A stretch of DNA of 64,000 nucleotides from Omphalotus guepiniiformis (lineage: Eukaryota; Basidiomycota; Agaricomycetes; Agaricales; Omphalotaceae), in the NCBI GenBank assembly GCA_028554645.1, contig JAQOOI010000031.1:124001-188000 (forward strand). Direction: 5' to 3'. A program made the position numbers and the translations under genes. The first letter of the stretch is position 1. Every line of letters begins with the position of its first letter. Below the pieces are notes generated by a model. That model saw only the letters and a program-made list of their open reading frames with translations. It did no database searches and was not told the origin of the DNA. Shown one piece after another: positions 9,880 to 20,031 of the stretch.

Positions 9880-12800
9880 TTACTGAAAGATCTTCGGCTT
9901 CGATATCCAGTGCTTCGCGTCGTATACTGAAACGTCCGCGTGAATTTCACCATCTAGGTCTGCTTGATCGTGTTCTACGGATAAATCTTCTTCTTCTTCT
10001 TTTAGGTTCTCAGGGAGTTCAATGTGCGACCTTGGCCAATATGGAATTACGCGGAAGGCTCCGATTTTATTCTGGAACACCGCACCATTTAGGTCTGCCA
10101 CAATGTAACTGCCACCTGTGGTACGCCTGAGTACTACCATAGGTCCTAAATAGCGCGGCTTCGTTTTAGAGTTCAAAGATTTTTCAATCTGAGTATTCCT
10201 GACTAATACCAAACTACCTGGCTTAAACGCGTAGTCTTTAATAACATACTTATACTCTTTTTCGAACTTCAACAACCGTGACCTTTTCTCGCGTGTTATG
10301 CGTTCCCGCAATTCAACTACGTGCTTCGCGTGCTTAGCCAATGCTTTCGCCCGTAGTCCAATTAGTTCCGCGTCACTTATGAAATGATCAGGATATTCTA
10401 CAAGCCATGTTGCCTCAATGATATCAAAAGGTAGCGAGGGGTGCGCACCAGTTACTGCGAAGAATGGGGAGCACCCAAATCGCTTTCTTATGGTACACCT
10501 CCCGCGGCCTTTATGAGACTGTGTCGCACATCATAATGCGCGTGTTCCACGATACCGTTGGCTTGGGAGTTATAAGGTGATATGCGAATACCGCGCACGC
10601 CATATTTCTTCTCTAACCATTCCAACGCCTTTAGAAAAGGTCCGCCATTATCTGTTACTATCTCTATAAGACAGCCCCAGCGGCATATAATTTCTTCCCA
10701 CAACCACTGCCCAATCGCTCTTGCGGACTCTGCTTTCAACGGTCTTCCTTCCATCCAGCCGGTTAACGCGCACCTACCATGTACAATCAGCTTGTAGCCA
10801 TTCGACGCCGGCATATACATGGTGTCAGCGTGAATTTTCTGAAAGATTGACGGTGTCTTCGTCTCGGTAGGAGGAATCCTGATCTTTGTCTTTTGTCTTA
10901 CTTGGCACGTATGACAGGTCTTCACATACTCATAGATGTCTTTCTCCATTTCAGGCCACCAAAAGCGTTCCATAAGTAAGGATTTAGTAGCGAAGAAGCC
11001 GCGGTGCCCCAGACTATCATGACAAGCATGGATCATGGCGACGCGACGCGACTTCTCAACTACCAGCTTATGTTTTGCCTCAATTCCACGTCGATAGAGT
11101 TTTCCGTCTTGTATAAAGAAGTTCCGCGCTAACCTTAAAAAGTTCTTGAAGCGTTTGTTATTCTCATAGCCTACAGGCCTCTTAGAAGTGTCTGTTAGCC
11201 ATTTGAAAACCTCCGCGACTGTTTTATCTTGGTTTATCGCTCCCTTCGATCGCTTAGACTCATCATACTCTGTTTCGTCAATATGCTCAGGTGGCTCCTC
11301 GAGTTCTGGTACTTCACTAGCCAAGTTCGCGGCTACAAACTGTTTTACTTCTGGTATGTCGCGGAACTCTCGTTCTTGCTTATAAGCACGCGTCAATTCT
11401 TCCTTAAAGTCGTCTACCGACGCGGCTAAACCAGTCATATAATTACTTTTCCATTCCTCTTTCTCATCAACTAATACTTGCGCGTAACCATGCTTAGAGT
11501 CAATCTTATCTACAAACTCCTCTAATTTATAGGGTTCTTGAACTTCACCATCTTCAGGATTGTCATACTCATCGTCTCCTACTTGCTTATCCCGCCGTGA
11601 TAGTCCATCAGGTCCGTGAACCTTGCCTGGTACGTGCTTCAGTTTAAAATGAAACATCATGATCGACTCTATCCACCTATTTATCGCGGCGTTTGGCATT
11701 TGATCAGGATGCTCTAACATGCCTTTAATGTACTTCGCGTCAGTTTCGATTATAAGGTTGCGAATACCAAACAACCAATACTGGCACGCTCGTAACGCGC
11801 GATACAAACCAAACAACTCCCGTTTCGGCTGTGAAAACCTAGCTTCGCGATCACTTAGTGTAATCGAACCGAATCTGGAGTAGAACCTTCGTCGCGGATT
11901 CTCTGGATCCACTTGACAAATATAGAACCCAACCGCTTTCCACGACGTATCTACTGCCAATATAACAGGGTCTTCCACATCATACTTTAGTGGTCGTAAT
12001 GCCTTGCTATTCTTTACTGCCTCTTTCAACTTTGCCAACGCGTCACTTTGCTCTTGTCGCCATTCGAACGGAATATCTTTACGCGTAAATCGGGTTAAAG
12101 GCTCCGCGATCTTTGCATAGTCTTTGACGAACATTCTTACTAGTCCCGCGGTGCCTAAGAATGGTCTTATATCCTTCTCTTCTAGGATATTCTCAGGTCC
12201 ACCCCAGTTGGTAATAGTTTTCGCTCGTTCCGGGTCGATCTCTCTTCCTTCTCGTGTACACCTATGTCCGACCACGGTAATCTCGCTTTTACACAATACA
12301 GCTTTGGGGCCTGAGAAAGTCCCACCACAGTACTTCATTCTTTGAATGACTCTATTCATATTGGTGAAATGTTCCCAAATAAACCTCCGTATCCCATCAT
12401 TACCAGGAATGGTCTCGTACGTACCATCTTCACTTTGATAAGTCGTTTCAGGACCGCGTACAGGAACATCATCAATGTATGGTTGCGTAAACTCCGGGAT
12501 CTCTTCTTGTAATATGTGTGTTACATCATCGTGGAAGATTGGTACTGAATTCGTCCATCCCATCGGTAGTGTTACTAACCTCAGGGCTCCAAAGGGAGTC
12601 TGGAATGTAGTTAAGTCTCGCGATGCTATTGCCAACTCTCTTTCATCATAGCCAACATATAAATCTAGAATTCCTCCACAAGCTCTACCACAGAATTTCT
12701 CCGCGAGCTCTTCAGTAGCAGGCGGTATACCAGAATGTGCTATTGTTACCGCGTTCAACGGTTCCAGACTATGTACTAGTCGAATACTCTTTCCGTCTTT

Positions 12801-13721
12801 CTTTAACACCGCGAACCACTTCGATCGGTAAGACGAGTTCGATGGTTCGTAAACTCCCGCGTCAATCTTTCGTCTAACTGCCGCGCATACTTCATTAAAA
12901 ATACCAGGGGGAATAGGAATGTTCCTCTCAACCCAAGGTGTATGAGGTATCACTGGCATCTCTACAGAAGGAAAGAAATCGGTTCTGAATCTTCCGCGTT
13001 CACTGTCGTCCCACGCGAATCCTTTCTCTTGCTGCATCATCATATGATGCATCAACTTCCGTTCTTCTGGCCAAAGGAACTCTTCCTTATGTATCTCGTC
13101 TATTATCTCTTTACGTTCCTGAGTATACCTACCAGTCGGCGTGAATTCTGGAGGATTAGGCGAAAGCTGCGGCATATCAGCCAATGGATCTCCTTTAATC
13201 TCTCTTATGATTCTAAACTTCGATGGTAAATCTCCTAGAACAGGGCGTGTTTTCAACGCGACAGGTTTGTATTTCTTCCCTGCCAAGATACTAACTGGTT
13301 CGTAATGTTCCTTCCACAGCCGCGACGCGTGCCTCCTCACTTCATCTTTCATATCAGGGGATACATCAAGCATCGCGATGCTCCTTACATCAAACAGGGG
13401 AATTTGTTGTAACTCTTCTACGCCGTCTTCTAGCTCTATTTCTTGCACCGTGAAATTTGCTTGAGAGTACGCGGCAGGATTTTGCGCTCCATACACCGAA
13501 CTCAAATAGGATCTCAATACGGGTTTCGTCGTTTCTTTATCACTTTTTAGATCAATATACTTCTCCGCGGCAGATAAGTATAGATCGCGTAACTCTCGCT
13601 TCTCAAACTTTGATTTTTGCTCTTCGTTTATATCTGCAAATACTACATCACTTATGCCAATGGGAATACCTTCGTCATTTAATTCAAAAACCACCGCGGC
13701 TTCTCCTTGATCTGGGATCAA
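9880..13721 (-). pseudogene. pol (RT, RNase H, integrase) of the 14.2 kb Gypsy, frameshifted
   Basis: The main frame (10488-13721) carries RT with the YIDD active-site box, RNase H (VDTSWKAVGFYI), an integrase HHCC zinc finger (HACHDSLGH...CHTCQ), and a core with D (HADTMY), D (VTDNGGP) and E ([10 protein letters not shown]). It stops at 10488. The same protein continues one frame over from about 10500 through 9880 ([20 protein letters not shown], then a [26 protein letters not shown] C-terminal domain), so there is a 1-nt shift near 10500. A second shift occurs at an A5/T5 run near 13735 at the N-terminal side. Because the LTRs are nearly identical these are recent mutations, sequencing indels, or (less likely) programmed shifts. 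Confidence 0.85.
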
Positions 13722-14923
13722 TTCCTCGAAGCTGCTGAAAAACCCTGAGTCTGTTCCTTGTCTTTGCTTATAGGTACAGAACCTTTCCCTCGCTCATAGG
13801 TAGGTACAACAGCTCGCTTCTTAGTGTTAGGGTCCTGAATAACGAGGTCCTGCGTTCCATCTGCATGATTATCCACTAAACTCTCCGTGATCGTGTCAAA
13901 AGGCCGTCCCAGTAGCAATTCATACGCGGGGTCTCAAATTACGTGTACTTGTAAGTACACGGTGATTCCGCCTAGTAAGAATGGTACATTACGCGCCAAT
14001 CCCAAAGACTTCTCAACACCCTTGTTAGCCGATTGCATAAAGATTACTATGTCCGGGTCCCACGATAAACCTGCTTCGCGAGCTCTTTTCTCCGATGTAG
14101 AGATAATCTGTGAACCCGAGTCTAGTAGACTTTCGATCTTCGCGGTACCATTTACCAAAGGATACACGCATCGAAGCGACTCTGAATCTCTTGCCACGTA
14201 GATCTGAATTGGGTTATCTTTGCTTCCCAGGCTTTCCACGTACTGTTCAACTGGATCGCTAATCACAACCGCTCCTGCTGGAAGATCTCCTTCCGCCTGT
14301 TTCAGAACAAAAACTTCCGCGGTGACATTAAGGTCAGCTAACGCGACTGTATTTGCTGTTACGTGAACCTCTCCTACATTTTCCTCGCTAAAAGGTAATA
14401 GGGGGCTTTTGGCTAGGATCTCTCTCAAACCTCCCGCGGTCTCTTCAGGCTTCAATTTGACTCTTGACTTGATCGTTCCTCTGAGTGAAATTTCTGATTC
14501 CACTACTGTTTCTTCCGCGTTAGGATGTTTAGTTAACGGAATAACAGGAGACTCCGCGGCCTTCTCATTCCTTGTCTTCCAAATTATCCCCCTCGGGTTC
14601 TCTAACCGCTCTTTCTGAGCTTTCAGTTTCTCTTGCACAGTTGGCGAATACGACACATCAGGTACGTTTGCGTAAGGAACCTCTGGTACGCGGCTCTTCT
14701 TCACTACGGTAGGTAGTGGAGGCATCTCGACACCATCGAATCTCAAACGTTTTTCTTTCCTGACTAACTCCTTATACTTATCTTTCTCTAGGCTCGCGTC
14801 CTTTTCAGGTTCCGCGTCCTTTTCTTTCCACAACCGTCGTTCATTACCCTTGTTTTCAGTATCATTCTCAGGTGCCGCGGCCCTAACAGGATTTTTCTCT
14901 TTTGTAGGGGCCTGGCTTTCCAT
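13718..14923 (-). pseudogene. aspartic protease and linker of the 14.2 kb Gypsy, with premature stop
   Basis: The minus-strand frame from ATG 14923 has a charged N-terminus, then a retropepsin-like active site LLDSGSQIIS (about 14130) and an FLLGGITVYLQVHVI strand. It meets an in-frame TGA about 13934. The next codons read DPAYELLLGRPFDTITES, the expected continuation, so a CGA-to-TGA transition explains the stop. It begins 9 nt after the gag stop in a different frame. Confidence 0.8.
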
Positions 14924-14931
14924 CCTCGAAC

Positions 14932-16695
14932 TTACCGAAAACCCTCCTCGAACCTTCCTTTCTCATTGTTACTAACTGCCACGTTACTTATTGAATCTCT
15001 TGCCGACCCTCGAATATAGGCCGCGCTGAGATTGGATTCTAACACCCTTTCTTGAGCACGCTTCGCCTCTTCATATTCTTGCCAAACTCTAGTGTACTGT
15101 TTATTGTACGACTCGACCTCCTCTAGTTGCATCTGTAGTACCTCAACCTGAGAAGCTTGTACTTTCTTTTCAGACAGTCTTCGGTCCACAAAGTCTTTCT
15201 GAGGAGGCCCATTTGGAGCTTTCTGTGCTACTGGCTCTCCATCTGGCATACAAGTGATCCCTTCTTTCAAAATGATCTTTCCATCATCTACGTACTGCTT
15301 GCGTACCATACATTGCCCTGCCATATGTCCGTTTAAGCCACAGAACCAACACGTCGCGGCTCGAAAGTAGTCGGGACGGTTGTCATTCAACGCGGTTCTC
15401 CCGTAGTCCCGCGGCGCCATATAGGGTATACGTTCTGGATGCCTGGTACCGCTACTCGTTCCAGGTGCCGCGAGCTTTAATTGCTCTAGCAGTTTACCCA
15501 TCATTTCTTCTTCTCTCGTGGCTCTCTGGGTAAGGTTCTTTGTTTGAATCGTGATTAGATCTTTCAATTCCGCCACCCATCCTTCCGTTTGCTCATGCTT
15601 CACTTTTTCTACTTTCTTTCCTCTATCTTCCTTCGCGGACCTTACGTTCCCAAGACTAATTACTTCCTCAACCTGAGATCTCGCGTTAAATTCTGCCTCG
15701 TCCAGAATCTCTTCTGCTGTATAGGCATCATCTCTCGGTCTAGCCTCTGCAGGTGGGTTCGCACGCTTTTGTAACTTCAAAGTCAACGTGATGGATCTCC
15801 AAAATTCATCTTCAAACATTCCGCGGAGGACTCTGACAATTTCTCTGTTAGTATACAACGCGGTCGTAGTGTAGTGCTTAAGGAACGGCCTTAGGGTATT
15901 CCTCATTCTTAATACATCTTCGAGATCTTCCATCGTTATATTCTTATACTTCTTCGCGGCTCTTTCGAATTTTGCGAAGGAGAAAGTTCCCTCGTCCGAT
16001 CCTCCATCATAACTCTTCAAAATCTCGTCGCGGAACTCGATAAACGTCCCTTCCTCTTTCTCGTACGTAGGCAACGCCTTCCACTGTTCTCTTATAGTTG
16101 CGGGTAGGTAACGCAACGCGACTGATTTCTTATCCGCTTCTTCCTCTATTTTGAAATCTTGGATAATATCCTCAATCTCCCCCAGATAGTCTCTGACGTC
16201 GTCTACATCATGATCGCGACGCAAATCTGGTGCTCCACGTTCTCTTCTCCTCGGAATCTTATCCATAGCCGGCATTTTTATGATATTTTCTTGAATTATA
16301 GGTAAAATAGGTGCAGAGTTCGGTGAAATATGTAAATCAAATAGAAGTGTGTGGACTTCGGATAGTTCCTCGTCCGAATGAGAATGTCTATCAATAGTTG
16401 GTGGGACTACTGAGTTTCGACGCGACGGTGGGTCTGGCCTAGGAAATTGAATTGAAGTACCTTCTCCGTAATCAGATAGTTCTTCGTCAAAGTTCCGCGA
16501 CTGTCTAATACTCGAATCTTCCGCGTCAACTACGTTAATCGATTCTCGGGGTTGAGCAACAACTTCAGGATGTGACTTCCTGTAGCTACTAACTCTTTTG
16601 ATTGCCTTTGCACGTGCTAACGACTCTCTGGTATTCTCTACCGTTGAAGGCCGTGAACTTCGCCTAGACGTTTTGTCTGATTGTTGGTTAGACAA
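14932..16695 (-). CDS. Gag of the 14.2 kb Gypsy
   Basis: An intact 587-residue frame. It has an N-terminal Ser/Arg-rich segment, then a capsid-like helical region with repeated Trp/Leu-rich helices (YLPATIREQWKALPTYEKEE). A zinc knuckle CWFCGLNGHMAGQC (CX2CX4HX4C) typical of nucleocapsid sits near 15330. The C-terminal part is predicted coiled coil. Start at 16695 is 69 nt from the primer-binding region, consistent with a short leader. The pol frame follows in another phase, so expression of pol requires frameshifting, reinitiation or the GTAAGT at the gag stop acting as a splice donor. Confidence 0.85.
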   Translation of the reverse strand: MSNQQSDKTSRRSSRPSTVENTRESLARAKAIKRVSSYRKSHPEVVAQPRESINVVDAEDSSIRQSRNFDEELSDYGEGTSIQFPRPDPPSRRNSVVPPTIDRHSHSDEELSEVHTLLFDLHISPNSAPILPIIQENIIKMPAMDKIPRRRERGAPDLRRDHDVDDVRDYLGEIEDIIQDFKIEEEADKKSVALRYLPATIREQWKALPTYEKEEGTFIEFRDEILKSYDGGSDEGTFSFAKFERAAKKYKNITMEDLEDVLRMRNTLRPFLKHYTTTALYTNREIVRVLRGMFEDEFWRSITLTLKLQKRANPPAEARPRDDAYTAEEILDEAEFNARSQVEEVISLGNVRSAKEDRGKKVEKVKHEQTEGWVAELKDLITIQTKNLTQRATREEEMMGKLLEQLKLAAPGTSSGTRHPERIPYMAPRDYGRTALNDNRPDYFRAATCWFCGLNGHMAGQCMVRKQYVDDGKIILKEGITCMPDGEPVAQKAPNGPPQKDFVDRRLSEKKVQASQVEVLQMQLEEVESYNKQYTRVWQEYEEAKRAQERVLESNLSAAYIRGSARDSISNVAVSNNEKGRFEEGFR

Positions 16696-16763
16696 CCGCG
16701 ACTATAACTCTTCGGTCTCGTACGAAACCTAAAACACTTTACTTAGTTTATTAATCAGAAACC

Positions 16764-16780
16764 CCTCGCGGTGGGCTCCA
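16764..16780 (-). other. primer-binding site, tRNA type
   Basis: On the minus strand, two bases after the LTR, the sequence TGGAGCCCACCGCGAGG begins with the TGG expected to pair with a tRNA 3' CCA. I did not identify the tRNA species. Confidence 0.6.
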
Positions 16781-16782
16781 GA

Positions 16783-18021
16783 TGATGTGCTTGGTATGGG
16801 GTATGAATGAGAAGAAGTGCTAACTAACTCGAATGAATCTATCAAGCACTCAAAACACACACACAACACACAAAGACTTTTAAGTTCGTGGGGTTTGGGG
16901 GACCAACAAACTCTGTGAAGCGAATAAGGTTGTTGTAAGAGGAACGCGGAGACACAGTCAAAACCGACGCGGCACAGATAACTCTATGCTACACACCACT
17001 CAAACAAACTAACGCGTAACTTTAACAAATCACCGCGACCAGTGACTACAAACGATACAACAACCAGACGATTGTTGGGAGATGCCAGACGACTTCTCAC
17101 TTAGTGGAGTTGGGTATAGGAGGATTTCAGAACTGCCAGACGACGAGTTCAACGAGTGACCAGACGATCCACTCTTATTCGCACTACACACACAGGCTCC
17201 GCGGTACCAGACGATCCCGCTTGTAAACACTTAGGCACACTGACTTATGAACTAACGCGACGGTTAACACTTTAAAACTTCTAATCACTCAGAGGGACTT
17301 AAGCTTTTCCACACACAAATGCTATTAGCTCTATGGGGGGCTCGGGAACCTGTCCTTCCTTGCCCAGGTTCTATTTCTTATATACAGTATCTCTATTTAC
17401 ATAGTACAAACAAATGTCGCGATACTTGACAGTTATGAGATATATGGTGCATATGGTGCACCGCGTAAGGTAGGGATGAAGTATAGTACGCGGTAACAGG
17501 GTATCCTATATCGGGTTATAATCTTGCCGCTTTTAGAAAGTATCGCGGTAGTTCGCTAACGCTGTGTCTCCTTACGTGTTCTACTTCCGCGTCGTCGGAA
17601 GTACTTCGTGTTACATCGTACGTCTAGACCCTTCTGTGGCTCAACAGTGGTCATTAGATATGACTAGTGCACGGAGCTACTGCTACCTGGTTTCTAAGTC
17701 TGGCCTTCTGAGTAGTGCCGCGGTACCTCGTTACCTACGCGTTGGTTTATACAGTATTGGGGCCATCAAGTTATACACGTCGGACCTTAGAACAAGTGCC
17801 GCGACGCTTTACTTGAGTGCATACTTAGGTAATACCTACACTGAGAAGACCCATTTAGTGCCGTTCTACAGTCTTGTACACCTTTGTACACATATACTAG
17901 TGGTTGAATGTGCGTAATACACCGCGGAACTTAGGACTATACAGTGTACTTAGTAGGTTTGTACTGGAGTGATCAATCCCGCGAGGCCGAAAATGGTAGT
18001 GGTATTCCCGCGGTCGTATCA
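16783..18021 (-). repeat. 5' LTR (element sense) of the 14.2 kb Gypsy
   Basis: 1239 bp and begins/ends with the short inverted repeat TGAT...ATCA. In element sense it drives gag-pol leftwards. The downstream primer-binding site abuts it after two bases. Confidence 0.93.
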
Positions 18022-18025
18022 ACGT

Positions 18026-19579
18026 CGACACTTAATCCCACTTCAACGCTGCCATGTCAAGTGCCAATGGAAGCATTACAAGACCACAATGAGTCGCCAC
18101 AGTCCTCCTCCTCATTACCTCATGGTACATGGGCCATACCTTCATCTGCTCCGACATCCTCTGTTCGCCCCTCTATGGGCAGCGCTGAAAGACAGCTGAA
18201 GAGTCAGACTACTGACACAAAGCTTCGAGATGAGGTCTCAAAGCTTATAGACCAGCAAGTGGATGCAATGAACCATTTGGCCACCCAATTCCGAGTCCCG
18301 CTGTCTCGAGTCCGTCGGTTGATGGGCATACAGCGTACCTTTCGGTTTGCGAAGGACCCCAGCGCATACAATGCGGCGCTGTTCTACAAGGCCTCTGAGG
18401 TTAATAAAGGTATGCTATCCTTGTCTGTTTCGAGCATCTCACACTAAAAGCAGTCTATCAATCCTTTAGACCGACCTAAAGGACACAAGGTTCCTTTGAA
18501 AGAACTTCATACCCTACTTCAAGATGACCAGGACATGATGAAGGAGGTGAACAATCGGAAGTCAAAGAAGGTACAGCAATGGAAGGAGATGCTCAAGGAC
18601 GCGCGGGCTGATACGTTTGTGGGAACAAGAGGGTCAGGGAAAGCAGCGCAAGTTCACGGCACTGCGGTCTTGAGACGCTGCAAAGAAGAGGTGAGTAGTT
18701 GTTTCTTTTCCAGCAATATCTATGCTAACAAATACACATTCTCAGTGTGAAAATCTTTCCATTCAAACCGGCGCCTTCACCTTTGGCTTCATGTGCCAGT
18801 CCGACTTCAGAACTGATATCACACCAGCCTTCTGGGGCCAAGGACCGATGGAAGATTTTCTCATGGACCGATTCAACATGAATTGCTTCGACTTCGTCAA
18901 GGCTGCACAGGGATTTTCGCAGGTCAATAGTGTCGGAAGAAAGGGTCTTACCGCTGATACCATGAAGGCAGCCATAGCAAGTATGATTGGGAAAACACTT
19001 CGTGAGTTTCTTTGTATTCTAGTAAGGTATAATACGGCACGAGTAATAACCATACACACAGGGGAGATCACTGGAAAACCGAACATTAACATGGAGTACA
19101 AGCATTACAGAATCAAGATCGTCAAAAAATATCATGTCCACCTCACCCCCTGGCCCAACCACATCCCGTTTGGAAACGCGCACGGCCTCAAGCACGATGG
19201 GATGAAGGAGCTTTATGACCTGTTGAGGAGCGGTACCCTTCGATGGAAGGTCTTGAGTGCAGCAGAGTACCGAGAGATGATGAGGGAGTTAGAGAAAGAT
19301 ATCGAGCAGGGAAAGGTGGAGCAACCGAAGCGAGGGCCCCGTTGCGACAAGAATGGAAAGCACAAGAGTTCAGGCAAGAAGGGTAAGAAAAGACCTCGTT
19401 CTGCAGGAGATGGAAGAAGCTCTATCAAGAGAGCACGGACCAATCAACCCAAAAGCTCCGAGTTTGTCAGCGACAATCACCTCCGAAACGACGAACTTAG
19501 TGGTGATGAGGAGGAGAACAATGAGGAGGAGAACAATGAGGAGGAGAATGATGATGAGGAGAACAATGAGGAGCACCTC
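18026..19579 (+). pseudogene. middle part of the split host gene
   Basis: This continues the gene begun at 2620. Probable exons are 18026-18399, 18454-18690, 18746-19001 and 19062-19579. The 18400 donor (GTTAAT) is weak but is the only phase-compatible one I found. The protein has a charged region with LRDEVSKLIDQQVDAMNHLA, then a conserved-looking globular part (MCQSDFRTDITPAFWGQG, YKIVKKYHVHLTPWP-like, WKVLSAAEYREMMREL). It ends in a Lys-rich then Glu/Asn-rich low-complexity tail (EEENNEEEN repeats). The WP-N-x-PF motif followed by a helix with an LxxAEYxxMMREL pattern resembles multi-copy Agaricomycete hypotheticals. No enzymatic motif is evident. The exon is interrupted at 19579 by the second LTR element. 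Confidence 0.7.
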
Positions 19580-20031
19580 TGTCAGCGACTCGAGTTATAA
19601 ACTCAAATAACCAAACACAATGATCTTAGTTTTACACGAGTAAGAGAAAAGCAGAAAATGGAATTGAGAACAGAGACGATACAAGGAAGTATGCTAAGTA
19701 CAAGTCTAAACTCGAGGAGTTATTGACAAGATCGAAGCTAAAGAAATATCTACCTAAGCGGACTTATTATATACGTAAATAAAACCCTAAACCCTGGGCT
19801 ATAACCCTTGACTAATACACCGTGTGTCTACCATGAGTTCGATCGCCTCAAGTACTTCATTAATGATCGTGATCGCCTTGAGGTCTACATGCTTGATCTC
19901 GATCATCATGCTACATACGTATGTATTTAATATAACCCTAGATCTATAACTTACGATGTTATCTACTGATAATAAAAGTGTCTATATGTACAAACAATGA
20001 GATAAGATGAAAAAAGAAAACATTCGTAACA
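19580..20031 (-). repeat. 3' LTR of the chromovirus
   Basis: 452 bp. The pol reading frame runs into it and stops at 19982. It contains an AGGGTTTAGGGTTTTA-like telomere-style stretch in element sense. Confidence 0.93.

Larger units (their letters stand above)
3834..18021 (-). mobile_element. 14.2 kb Ty3/Gypsy-type LTR retrotransposon with antisense accessory genes
   Basis: Two 1239-bp direct LTRs (3834-5072 and 16783-18021) begin TGATGTG and end GTATCA and are flanked by ACGT at 3830-3833 and 18022-18025. The coding strand is minus: gag (14932-16695), then protease, RT, RNase H and integrase (9880-14923), in Ty3/Gypsy order. Between the integrase end (9880) and the 3' LTR (5072) lie two + strand, intron-containing genes (5518-7795 and 8278-9717). 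I saw only two LTR differences (near 3950 and 4057), so the insertion is recent. However, pol contains a stop codon and two frameshifts, so this copy may depend on others. CGCG is strongly enriched along the full length. No chromodomain was seen. Confidence 0.92.

Noticed and set aside
5073..9880. Genes A and B as host genes overrun by a retroelement
   Set aside because: The region lies inside a single pair of near-identical LTRs with one target duplication, and shares the same CGCG density as gag-pol and the LTRs, so it belongs to the element.
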